The position numbers were made by a program, and so were the translations under genes. This document shows positions 57,647 to 64,000 of a stretch of 64,000 bases of DNA, piece after piece; positions within the stretch are counted from its first letter, which is position 1; each line of letters opens with the position of its first letter. The stretch spans positions 496,001-560,000 of the forward strand of contig NZ_CXWE01000006.1 in the NCBI RefSeq assembly GCF_001404515.1, in the 5' to 3' direction. This DNA comes from Roseibium album (GTDB lineage Bacteria; Pseudomonadota; Alphaproteobacteria; Rhizobiales; Stappiaceae). The notes below the pieces were generated by a model. It did no database searches. It worked only from the letters and a program-made list of their open reading frames with translations, and was not told the origin of the DNA.

Positions 57647-58798
57647 ATGTCTTTCTTCAAACGCGTAGGCGCACTCACGTGCGTGTTCGTGGCCGGTAGC
57701 CTGTTGGCTGCTCACTCCACAACCGCTCAAGCGGAAGCTCTTACCTTCACCGATATTGCTGGCCGGGAAGTCACCCTGCCGGAGATGCCGGACAAGATCA
57801 TTCTCGGCGAAGGCCGAATGATGTATGGGATCGCACCGCTCATCGAAGGCAATCCGTTCGAGAAGATCGTCGGCTGGAAAAGTGACCTGGTCCAGTACGA
57901 TCCGGATGCGTTCCGCAAGTACCAGGGCGTATTCCCGGACGATACGGCGCGGATGATCGACTTCGGCAATCCCTATGCTGGTGATTTTTCCATTGAAGCC
58001 GTGCTGGAGGCGGAAACAGACCTGGTGTTGCTTGATGTCGGCAACCTCTTCAAGGCCGAAGAAACAGGCCTCATCGAAAAGCTCGGCAATGCCGGCGTTC
58101 AGGTCGCCTTTATCGATTTCCGCCGCAACGCCACAGAGAATGCAGTGCCTTCGATGCTGATCCTCGGCCGGATTTTCGGCGAGGAAAAACGCGCTGCCGA
58201 ATTTATCGATTTCTACATCGCGCAGATGCGCAAGGTAACGAATATTGTCGACACGATCCCGGCCGAAGACCGCCCGCTTGTCGTCGTTGAAAATGCCGCC
58301 GGATGGCAGACCGATTTCTGCTGCCGGTCATTCGGCCCCTATAATTATGGCCGTTTCGTCGAACTCGCCGGAGGCAAGAACTACGGATCCACGCTTGCCA
58401 ATGCCTATTCCGTTGATCTGAACCTGGAAGGCATCATCGAAGCGGATCCCGATGTTGTGTTCGGCACAGGTGCAAACTGGAAAGAAGCCCGTCCGGAAGT
58501 CACCTCGACACTGCTTGGCTACGACGGCGATCCGGAAGTGAACGGCGACCGCCTTTCTGCGCTTGCCGCCCGCCCTGGTTTCGCTGATTTGCGTGCCGTG
58601 AAGGAAGGCCGATTCCACTCGATCTATCACCAGTTCTACAATTCACCGTATCACTTCGTGGCAGTCCAGGTCCTGGCGAAATGGCTGCATCCGGAGGATT
58701 TTGAAGATCTTGATCCGGAGGCAACCTTCAAGGAACTGCACGGGAGGTTCCTTCCTTATGAGCCTTCCGGTCAATTCTGGATCTCCCTGAACAACTAG
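57647..58798 (+). CDS. Periplasmic binding protein of a metal- or metal-complex-type ABC transporter
   Basis: A 383-residue exported protein with signal peptide (SFFKRVGALTCVFVAGSLLA...AQAE). It has the FecB/BtuF-like class III fold (LTFTDIAGREVTLPEMPDKI, LEAETDLVLLD, IEADPDVVFGTG). A C225-C226 pair in DFCCRSFGPYNYG is unusual for this fold and might bind metal or form a disulfide. The permease and ATPase follow at once. Substrate candidates are an iron or copper chelate, heme, or corrinoid; nothing decides between them. ATG at 57647 has GGAA in front. Confidence 0.9.
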   Translation: MSFFKRVGALTCVFVAGSLLAAHSTTAQAEALTFTDIAGREVTLPEMPDKIILGEGRMMYGIAPLIEGNPFEKIVGWKSDLVQYDPDAFRKYQGVFPDDTARMIDFGNPYAGDFSIEAVLEAETDLVLLDVGNLFKAEETGLIEKLGNAGVQVAFIDFRRNATENAVPSMLILGRIFGEEKRAAEFIDFYIAQMRKVTNIVDTIPAEDRPLVVVENAAGWQTDFCCRSFGPYNYGRFVELAGGKNYGSTLANAYSVDLNLEGIIEADPDVVFGTGANWKEARPEVTSTLLGYDGDPEVNGDRLSALAARPGFADLRAVKEGRFHSIYHQFYNSPYHFVAVQVLAKWLHPEDFEDLDPEATFKELHGRFLPYEPSGQFWISLNN

Positions 58799-58860
58799 AA
58801 CCGACACACCCGATGGCTCCGCAATATCTGATTGCGGGGCCTGTTTTTCATGGAATTTTC

Positions 58861-59934
58861 ATGTCTGACGGAACCTTGCTAACATCAGAGGCGTTGTCAC
58901 TTGTACGTGCCTACAAACGACGCAGCATGCGCCGTGTTACCCTCGTAATTCTTGCCTTTTTTTGCCTTGCCGTCCTGGTCGTCATCGATGTCACCACCGG
59001 CCCGGCCGATCTGACAATCTGGCGAACGATTGAAGTGATCTTCGATCGCGCCAGCGCCACTCCCAAAGAAGACGTCATCATCTGGCAACTGCGCCTTCCG
59101 GTCGCCATCATGGCCGTCGCAGTGGGCGCAATGCTCGGCGTCGCCGGCGCAGAAATGCAGACGATCCTCAACAATCCGCTCGCCGATCCGTTTACGCTTG
59201 GACTGAGTTCTGCAGCCGGATTCGGCGCTGCCCTTGCCATCGTGCTCGGCTGGTCTGTGATCCCGGGTGTTGGAGGACTGTTCGTTTCGGTGAACGCGTT
59301 TGTATTCGCGATGATTACGTCCTGCGCCTTGTTCCTGTTTACCAGATTGCGCGGCGTCACTCCGGAAGCCATGATCCTTGTCGGAATCGCAATGCTGTTC
59401 ACTTTCAACGCGTTGCTGGCCTTTCTGCAATACGGCGCTTCGGAAATTCAACTCGCGCAGCTGATTTTCTGGCAATTGGGTTCCCTCGCCCGTGCCACGT
59501 GGTCAAAGGTTGGCATCTGCTTCCTGATCCTTGTACTCACCCTGCCCTGGTTCATGAACCGCTCCTGGGCATTGACCGCGCTGCGCATGGGCGAGGACAA
59601 GGCAGCCGCGCTGGGCGTCAATGTCTCCATATTGCGGATCGGAGTGCTTGCCGGCGTTTCTCTGCTTTCCGCCGTCGCAGTCTCCTTTGTTGGGGCCATT
59701 GCCTTCGTCGGTCTTGTCGGACCGCACATAGCACGCATGATCGTTGGTGAAGACCAGCGCGGTTTTCTGCCGTTGTCCGCCTTGTGCGGCGCCCTCATTC
59801 TCTCCGGCACGTCAATAGCATCGAAGGCAATTACGCCTGGTATCGTCTACCCGATCGGCATGATCACCTCGCTGATCGGCATTCCTTTCTTCATTCTGCT
59901 CATTCTCGGGCAGAGAAAGAGGCACTGGCAATGA
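58861..59934 (+). CDS. FecCD family ABC transporter permease
   Basis: A 357-residue permease with about ten predicted membrane helices, from the iron-complex (FecCD/BtuC) family. Conserved segments are WQLRLPVAIMAVAVGAMLGV, GAEMQTILNNPLADPFTLGL, LGVNVSILRIGVLAGVSLL, and AIAFVGLVGPHIARMIVGED (ATPase contact loop). ATG at 58861 is preferred to an earlier frame start that would only add a hydrophobic stretch. Its stop codon overlaps the ATPase gene start, showing coupling. Confidence 0.94.
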   Translation: MSDGTLLTSEALSLVRAYKRRSMRRVTLVILAFFCLAVLVVIDVTTGPADLTIWRTIEVIFDRASATPKEDVIIWQLRLPVAIMAVAVGAMLGVAGAEMQTILNNPLADPFTLGLSSAAGFGAALAIVLGWSVIPGVGGLFVSVNAFVFAMITSCALFLFTRLRGVTPEAMILVGIAMLFTFNALLAFLQYGASEIQLAQLIFWQLGSLARATWSKVGICFLILVLTLPWFMNRSWALTALRMGEDKAAALGVNVSILRIGVLAGVSLLSAVAVSFVGAIAFVGLVGPHIARMIVGEDQRGFLPLSALCGALILSGTSIASKAITPGIVYPIGMITSLIGIPFFILLILGQRKRHWQ

Positions 59935-60704
59935 GTGCGCTGTCTGCCGAGAACATCAGCTTCTCTTATGGTTCGAGACAAATTTTCGACGCCATCGCCT
60001 TCGAACCGATTGTCCCCGGACAGCTTACCGCTCTCATCGGGCCGAATGCGGCCGGCAAATCTACCCTGTTTCGTCTGATTGCAGGGCTTTTGCCCCTCCA
60101 GTCAGGCAAGGTCCACCTCGGCAATATCGACCTCGACAGCCTTTCGACTCGTGCGAGGCTTAAGCGTGTGTGTTTCATGCCGCAGTTTTTTACCGCGAAT
60201 GCGGCTCTTACCGTCTTCGATGTAGTCATGATGGCGCACAAACAGTTGAAGGGTTGGCGCGTCAGCGATGCAGACATGATTGCGGTCGGTACGGCTCTGC
60301 ATGAGGCCGGCATCGGTCATCTGGCCGAAGCCTATGTGAGCGAGCTCTCCGGAGGGCAGTCGCAACTGGTTTCGGTAACGCAAGCGCTGATCCGGAATTC
60401 GGATGTCTACCTGTTTGACGAGCCGACATCCGCACTCGACCTGCGCCACCAACTGGACGTGTTAGGTCAGATAAAGTCGGCGGTCGTCCGGCGCGGTGCC
60501 GTCGGTGTCGTCGCGCTTCACGATCTCAATCTGGCTGCTCGTTTCGCGGACAATCTGATCCTGCTCGGTGAAGGCCGAATTCTGGCACAGGGTTCACCCG
60601 GGCAGGTGCTGCGCGCGAATGCGATTGCCAAGACTTACGGGGTTGCGATCGAGACTTCACAGGGGCCCAGAGAGGAACTCATCGTCCATGCTTACGCGTC
60701 GTAA
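59931..60704 (+). CDS. ABC transporter ATP-binding protein (FecE/BtuD type)
   Basis: A 257-residue ATPase with Walker A (GPNAAGKSTL, residues about 39-48), signature LSGGQSQLVSV, Walker B VYLFDEPTSALDLRHQ and the H-loop VVALHDLNLAARF. It powers the FecCD-type permease encoded directly upstream. ATG at 59931 overlaps the upstream stop (ATGA). Its last 17 bases overlap the cupredoxin gene, so the whole unit is translationally coupled. Confidence 0.95.
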   Translation: MSALSAENISFSYGSRQIFDAIAFEPIVPGQLTALIGPNAAGKSTLFRLIAGLLPLQSGKVHLGNIDLDSLSTRARLKRVCFMPQFFTANAALTVFDVVMMAHKQLKGWRVSDADMIAVGTALHEAGIGHLAEAYVSELSGGQSQLVSVTQALIRNSDVYLFDEPTSALDLRHQLDVLGQIKSAVVRRGAVGVVALHDLNLAARFADNLILLGEGRILAQGSPGQVLRANAIAKTYGVAIETSQGPREELIVHAYAS

Positions 60705-61161
60705 TTTCATGTTTTCCGTGGCTGCAATGGCGGGCACCGGGTCTGCACTGGCCTGCCCGGCTCCAGCGTCGGTCGGTAATGCGCACAGCGTCCTGATGCT
60801 AAATGCGGCTTGTGGGGATCCTGACACGCCGAATGTGTTTGAACCCGCGATTCTAAGGATCAAACCCGGTGACAGTGTCACGTTCGTCCCGACTGACGCA
60901 GGCCACAATTCTGCATCGAAACGCGGAATGATCCCGAACGGTGCGGACGCCTGGAACGGAGCAATGGACACAAACCTGACAGTCGAATTTCCGATACCGG
61001 GCATTTACGGGCACATCTGCCTGCCACACTACGAATGGGGAATGGTGGGTCTGATCGTGGTTGGAAATGACCTGTCGAATCTGCATTCCGTGAAAAAGGT
61101 CAGGCACCCGGGCAGCGCGCGCAAAGTCTTTCGTTCGCTCCTGAAAGAGCTTGAAGCATAG
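60688..61161 (+). CDS. Tat-exported pseudoazurin-like cupredoxin
   Basis: A 157-residue blue-copper protein. The Tat-type signal begins TRRNFMFSVAAMAG. The single cupredoxin domain carries all four type 1 copper ligands: H73 in AGHNSAS, and C111, H114 and M119 in GHICLPHYEWGM. The C-terminal extension of about 30 residues is basic (HSVKKVRHPGSARKVFRSLL). Pseudoazurins usually carry electrons to nitrite or nitrous oxide reductases; here none is nearby, and the gene is coupled to an ABC importer. It may therefore serve copper handling or a redox step of uptake, which is inference. Confidence 0.92.
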   Translation: MLTRRNFMFSVAAMAGTGSALACPAPASVGNAHSVLMLNAACGDPDTPNVFEPAILRIKPGDSVTFVPTDAGHNSASKRGMIPNGADAWNGAMDTNLTVEFPIPGIYGHICLPHYEWGMVGLIVVGNDLSNLHSVKKVRHPGSARKVFRSLLKELEA

Positions 61162-61169
61162 GAATTGTC

Positions 61170-61850
61170 GTGAGCGAGAATCTGATTAATACCTGGTCGA
61201 AACGTGATGCTGAAGAAGACAGCATGACAACAGAACACGCCTGGATCTGGCGAGAAATGATTGCAGCGGTCGGCGAGACTGATTTCACCAACGCAAAAGT
61301 TCTCGATTTCGGCTGCAATCAGGGTGGATTTCTGAGACTGCTTTATGACCTTCGTCGCTATGCCGCTGCCGTTGGAGTGGATATCGCACAGAATGCTGTT
61401 GCGCGCGCCGAAGCTCAAAAAGGCGATCGGCCCATCACCTATCGCGCCACGGACCGATTGTCGGATATCGGAGACGGTTTTGACATCGCTTTCAGTCACG
61501 AAGTCATCTACCTGATCGAAGATCTTGAGCGGCACGCCGGCGACATCAGGAAGGTTTTGAAACCGGGAGGGGATTATTATGCGGTCACCTGCTGTCACAG
61601 TGACAGTCCGCTATGGCACTCCTGGCGACCTAAAATTCAGGAGTTTTCAAACGTTCCGGTCCCAAATCACAGTGTGTCGGATATTGCCGAGGCCTTTCGG
61701 CGCGCCGGGTTTCAGGTGTCGGTTCAGCGATTTCTGGCAAGCGCCTACGTGCCTCTCGGCGGCGCGAGTGACTATTTTCCGACGGATGTCGACCGCATTG
61801 AGACTTACAGTCGCTGGAAGCTCATGTTCCAGTTCACATCAGGCGCCTAG
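61170..61850 (+). CDS. Class I SAM-dependent methyltransferase
   Basis: A 226-residue soluble protein starting with GTG eight bases after the cupredoxin stop. The SAM motif I is VLDFGCNQGGFLRLLYDLRR, with VGVDIAQNAVARAE (motif II-like), FDIAFSHEVIYLIEDLERHA, and RKVLKPGGDYYAVTCCHSDS. It is a small-molecule type methyltransferase with no substrate cue. Its placement at the end of a metal-type ABC/cupredoxin operon suggests it may modify the imported compound or a metal ligand (inference). The stop is followed by a 7-bp hairpin. Confidence 0.85.
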   Translation: MSENLINTWSKRDAEEDSMTTEHAWIWREMIAAVGETDFTNAKVLDFGCNQGGFLRLLYDLRRYAAAVGVDIAQNAVARAEAQKGDRPITYRATDRLSDIGDGFDIAFSHEVIYLIEDLERHAGDIRKVLKPGGDYYAVTCCHSDSPLWHSWRPKIQEFSNVPVPNHSVSDIAEAFRRAGFQVSVQRFLASAYVPLGGASDYFPTDVDRIETYSRWKLMFQFTSGA

Positions 61851-61870
61851 AAAGACACTGTTCGAATTCT

Positions 61871-61887
61871 GTCAGGGTGTCCCTGAC
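61871..61887 (+). terminator. Possible weak terminator hairpin after the ABC/cupredoxin operon
   Basis: GTCAGGG-TGT-CCCTGAC is a perfect 7-bp hairpin 20 bases after the methyltransferase stop codon. No T run follows, so intrinsic termination is doubtful. Confidence 0.3.
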
Positions 61888-62044
61888 GCCAGACATGCCG
61901 TCCTTCGCCAGTATTTTTTCCAACCTTATGTTGGCAAGAGCCAATCCAACGCGTATCAGACGCAAACACTATCATAAGCTCTTTCAATGAGCGGACCGCC
62001 TGTTTTAAACTGTGCGTTCGTCAAGACTGGCATTGGGCAGGTGA

Positions 62045-63880
62045 ATGCACTCAGTTGATATTGCGATGGCGCTGACCTTTCTGGTGATCGCGTCGACCGT
62101 TATCCTGTACGCCTTGGAGCGCTATCCGATTGAAACGGTCGCTCTGGGGTCAGTGACCGCGTTCATTGTCATTTTTTCTGTTCTTCCGGTCGAAACACCT
62201 GACGGCAAGGCCGTAACCACCGCCGATTTTCTCACCGGGTTCGCAAATCCCGCGCTGGTCACCGTGATCTGCCTGCTGATCATCGGCCAGGGACTGTTCC
62301 AGACGGATGCGCTGGAAGGGCCGGCAAAGGCAATCGTGAGGATGACACGCGGCCGCTCGGCGTTTGCGACCATTCCGATACTGCTCGCTGTGGCCGTTCT
62401 CAGCGCCTTCCTGAACAACACTCCCGTTGTCGTCATGTTCCTACCGATCCTGACCGCAGTTGCCGCCACGGTCGGGCAGTCGCCTTCCCGTGTCCTGATG
62501 CCGCTGTCGTTCATTGCGATTCTCGGTGGCATGATCACGCTGATCGGGTCGTCCACCAACCTTCTGGTCGCCAACTACGCTGCGCAGACCTCCGATCTCA
62601 GGCTGACCTTCTTCAGTTTCACGCCGATCGGTCTGATCGTGGCGAGCGCCGGAGCGGTCTATGTGTTCTTCGTCATGCCGTATCTGATGACCACACGGAA
62701 AACCATGGCAGAGGAATTCCAACCAACTTCGGGCAAGCAGTTCATTGCCCAGATCGAAATCACATACGGACATCCCCTTGTCGGGGTCGAGGCTGTCTCG
62801 GGCATGTTCCCCAATCTGAAGGACATGACCGTCCGACTGGTTCAACGCGGGCAAAAACCCATCCTGCCACCGTTCGAAAACGTGGTTCTGTCGCCGGGGG
62901 ACACGGTCATCGTCGCAGCGACACGGAACGCGCTTGCAAACGCGCTGGCGCGCCGCCAGCCTCTGATGGAGACCGACGCGGAAAACAGTAGCGCCGGACG
63001 AGATCAGCAGCCGGTTCAGCCTGGCTCCATCAGCCTTGCCGAGGTGGTTGTCGCGCCCGCGTCCAGACTGATGGGCAGAACTTTGCCGCAATCGGGGTTT
63101 TATGCCGACACAGGCTGTCTCGTCATGGGCATTCAGAGACGCAGTCGCATGCCGCGCATGGCAATGAACGACATCCGGCTTGAAGCGGGAGACGTTCTGC
63201 TGGTCGCCGGAAATGAAGACGAGATCGGACGCCTGCGTGGCAACAGGGACGTCCTTCTTCTGGACTGGTCGACAACGGAGGTGCCGCGCCGGCGTTACGC
63301 GCCACGAGCACTGGCCATTTTTGCATGTGTGGTCATTCTGGCCGCTACCGGACTGGTCCCGATCGTATCGGCTGCCATCGGCGGCACATTTGCGATGATT
63401 GCGTCTGGTTGCCTCAACATTCGCCAGGCCATGCGGGCGATCGACAGCCGGATCTTCATGCTCGTCGGCGCATCGCTTGCCGCGGCAGTCGCGCTGGAAG
63501 CGACGGGTGGTGCAACCGCAATTGCCACAGGGCTCGTTTACGTGCTGCAAGGGGCATCGGCAGCGACAATTTTGTCGGCACTTTTCTTCATCGTCATGGT
63601 ACTGACGAACTTTCTTTCCAACAATGCAGCCGCCGTTCTGTTCACTCCAATCGCCATCAACCTGGCCAACCAGATCGGACAACCGCCGGAAGCATTCGTG
63701 GTCTGCCTGATCATCGCGGCCAATACTTCCTTCGCAACACCGGTGGGCTATCAGACCAACCTGATCGTCATGGGTCCGGGTCACTACAGATTTAGCGACT
63801 TCATCCGGGCTGGAGCGCCGCTTGCGCTTATTTTATGGTTGACCTTCTCGTTGGTCGCGCCATGGTATTACGGGATGTAG
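62045..63880 (+). CDS. SLC13/DASS-type transporter with TrkA-C domains
   Basis: A 611-residue inner-membrane protein. About five to six N-terminal helices, with [39 protein letters not shown] and [19 protein letters not shown], lead to [17 protein letters not shown]. Then come two RCK-C (TrkA-C) domains at about 230-310 and 330-405. A second membrane half has [20 protein letters not shown] and [20 protein letters not shown]. The paired SNxxT/NTSxA-type motifs are typical of divalent anion:Na+ symporters. The substrate might be sulfate, dicarboxylate or another anion. It is separated from the ABC operon by about 200 bp. Confidence 0.9.
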   Translation: MHSVDIAMALTFLVIASTVILYALERYPIETVALGSVTAFIVIFSVLPVETPDGKAVTTADFLTGFANPALVTVICLLIIGQGLFQTDALEGPAKAIVRMTRGRSAFATIPILLAVAVLSAFLNNTPVVVMFLPILTAVAATVGQSPSRVLMPLSFIAILGGMITLIGSSTNLLVANYAAQTSDLRLTFFSFTPIGLIVASAGAVYVFFVMPYLMTTRKTMAEEFQPTSGKQFIAQIEITYGHPLVGVEAVSGMFPNLKDMTVRLVQRGQKPILPPFENVVLSPGDTVIVAATRNALANALARRQPLMETDAENSSAGRDQQPVQPGSISLAEVVVAPASRLMGRTLPQSGFYADTGCLVMGIQRRSRMPRMAMNDIRLEAGDVLLVAGNEDEIGRLRGNRDVLLLDWSTTEVPRRRYAPRALAIFACVVILAATGLVPIVSAAIGGTFAMIASGCLNIRQAMRAIDSRIFMLVGASLAAAVALEATGGATAIATGLVYVLQGASAATILSALFFIVMVLTNFLSNNAAAVLFTPIAINLANQIGQPPEAFVVCLIIAANTSFATPVGYQTNLIVMGPGHYRFSDFIRAGAPLALILWLTFSLVAPWYYGM

Positions 63881-63911
63881 AACAAGATTTGAGGTATCTC
63901 GGGACAACACG

Positions 63912-64000
63912 GTGACACGCCACCCAACAGACCATCCGCAATTCTATCTTACCGCGCCTGCGCCCTGCCCTTATCTGGACGGCAAGCAGGAGCGTAAGGT
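63912..64000 (+). CDS. bpt: Leucyl/arginyl-tRNA-protein transferase (N-end rule), 3' end outside window
   Basis: Only the first 29 codons are visible, starting with [23 protein letters not shown] followed by LDGKQERKV. The [12 protein letters not shown] segment is the conserved N-terminus of the bacterial Bpt/ATE family, which adds leucine or arginine to N-terminal Asp/Glu and marks proteins for ClpAP degradation. The Cys in APCPY belongs to the conserved N-terminal cluster. The window ends inside the gene. Confidence 0.85.
   Translation, partial: MTRHPTDHPQFYLTAPAPCPYLDGKQERK

Noticed and set aside
61871..61887. Strong terminator after the ABC/cupredoxin operon
   Set aside because: The hairpin is real but lacks a following T run, so it is listed only with low confidence.
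62441..63784. 447-codon minus-strand open frame
   Set aside because: It is antisense to the SLC13-type transporter gene and has no coherent domain; His/Arg/Gln-rich composition is typical of shadow frames.

Overview
The window reads as an ordinary chromosomal stretch of an alphaproteobacterium. It is probably a member of the Hyphomicrobiales close to Stappiaceae (Roseibium/Labrenzia-like), although that level is inference. Support comes from the order glyA-nrdR-ribD-ribE-ribH-nusB-thiL, an LdtR/LdtP-type regulator and L,D-transpeptidase pair, alphaproteobacterial small families (DUF2842, DUF6898, ubiquinol-cytochrome c chaperone), a heme A synthase, VPLPA-type C-terminal sorting signals, and moderately GC-rich coding sequence. 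No phage, insertion sequence, CRISPR array or rRNA was seen. One tRNA (Pro, GGG) is present.

Layout. 1-5.6 kb: tail of a crotonase-family gene, DUF3052, an AraC/GyrI-like regulator, a CoA-binding protein, O-acetylhomoserine sulfhydrylase, heme A synthase, DUF2842. 5.6-15.6 kb: an exopolysaccharide region with a polysaccharide deacetylase, a CelD-like acyltransferase, a GumC/Wzc-like chain-length protein whose kinase-like domain has no visible Walker A, a Wza-type export lipoprotein, a GT4 glycosyltransferase, a WbaP-type initiating sugar-phosphate transferase and a Wzy/ligase-like protein. 15.6-23.4 kb: tRNA-Pro, two VPLPA/PEP-CTERM-type secreted proteins around a class III nucleotidyl cyclase, then small unknown genes and long gene-poor gaps. 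23.6-29.2 kb: a cytochrome P450, a secreted glycerophosphodiesterase, and a tandem pair of unknown paralogues with basic C-terminal tails.

29.2-34.2 kb is a core block on the minus strand: MerR regulator, ihfA, fabH, plsX, DUF177 and the cytochrome bc1 chaperone, with bamE divergent. 34.4-38.8 kb is an AT-richer glycan module: a large GT-C-like membrane protein, UDP-glucuronate decarboxylase, a GT2 with membrane anchor, and a small membrane protein. 38.9-48.3 kb holds the proton-pumping pyrophosphatase, an MFS transporter and the thiL-to-glyA block (riboflavin, thiamine, one-carbon metabolism). 48.5-51 kb is DUF6898, the L,D-transpeptidase and its MarR-type regulator. 51.1-54.8 kb is a valine-degradation operon (isobutyryl-CoA dehydrogenase, 3-hydroxyisobutyryl-CoA hydrolase, a membrane protein, 3-hydroxyisobutyrate dehydrogenase) preceded by a perfect TTTGACG-N4-CGTCAAA palindrome. 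55-57.4 kb: hemB, an RDD protein and TspO.

57.6-61.9 kb is the most unusual locus. It is a tightly packed operon of a FecB-like binding protein with a Cys-Cys pair, a FecCD permease, an ATPase, a Tat-exported pseudoazurin-like cupredoxin and a SAM methyltransferase. It looks like a metal or metal-complex uptake system whose substrate cannot be read from sequence. The window closes with an SLC13-type transporter and the start of bpt (leucyl/arginyl-tRNA-protein transferase).

Domain calls are from reading motifs and remembered families. No database search was run.
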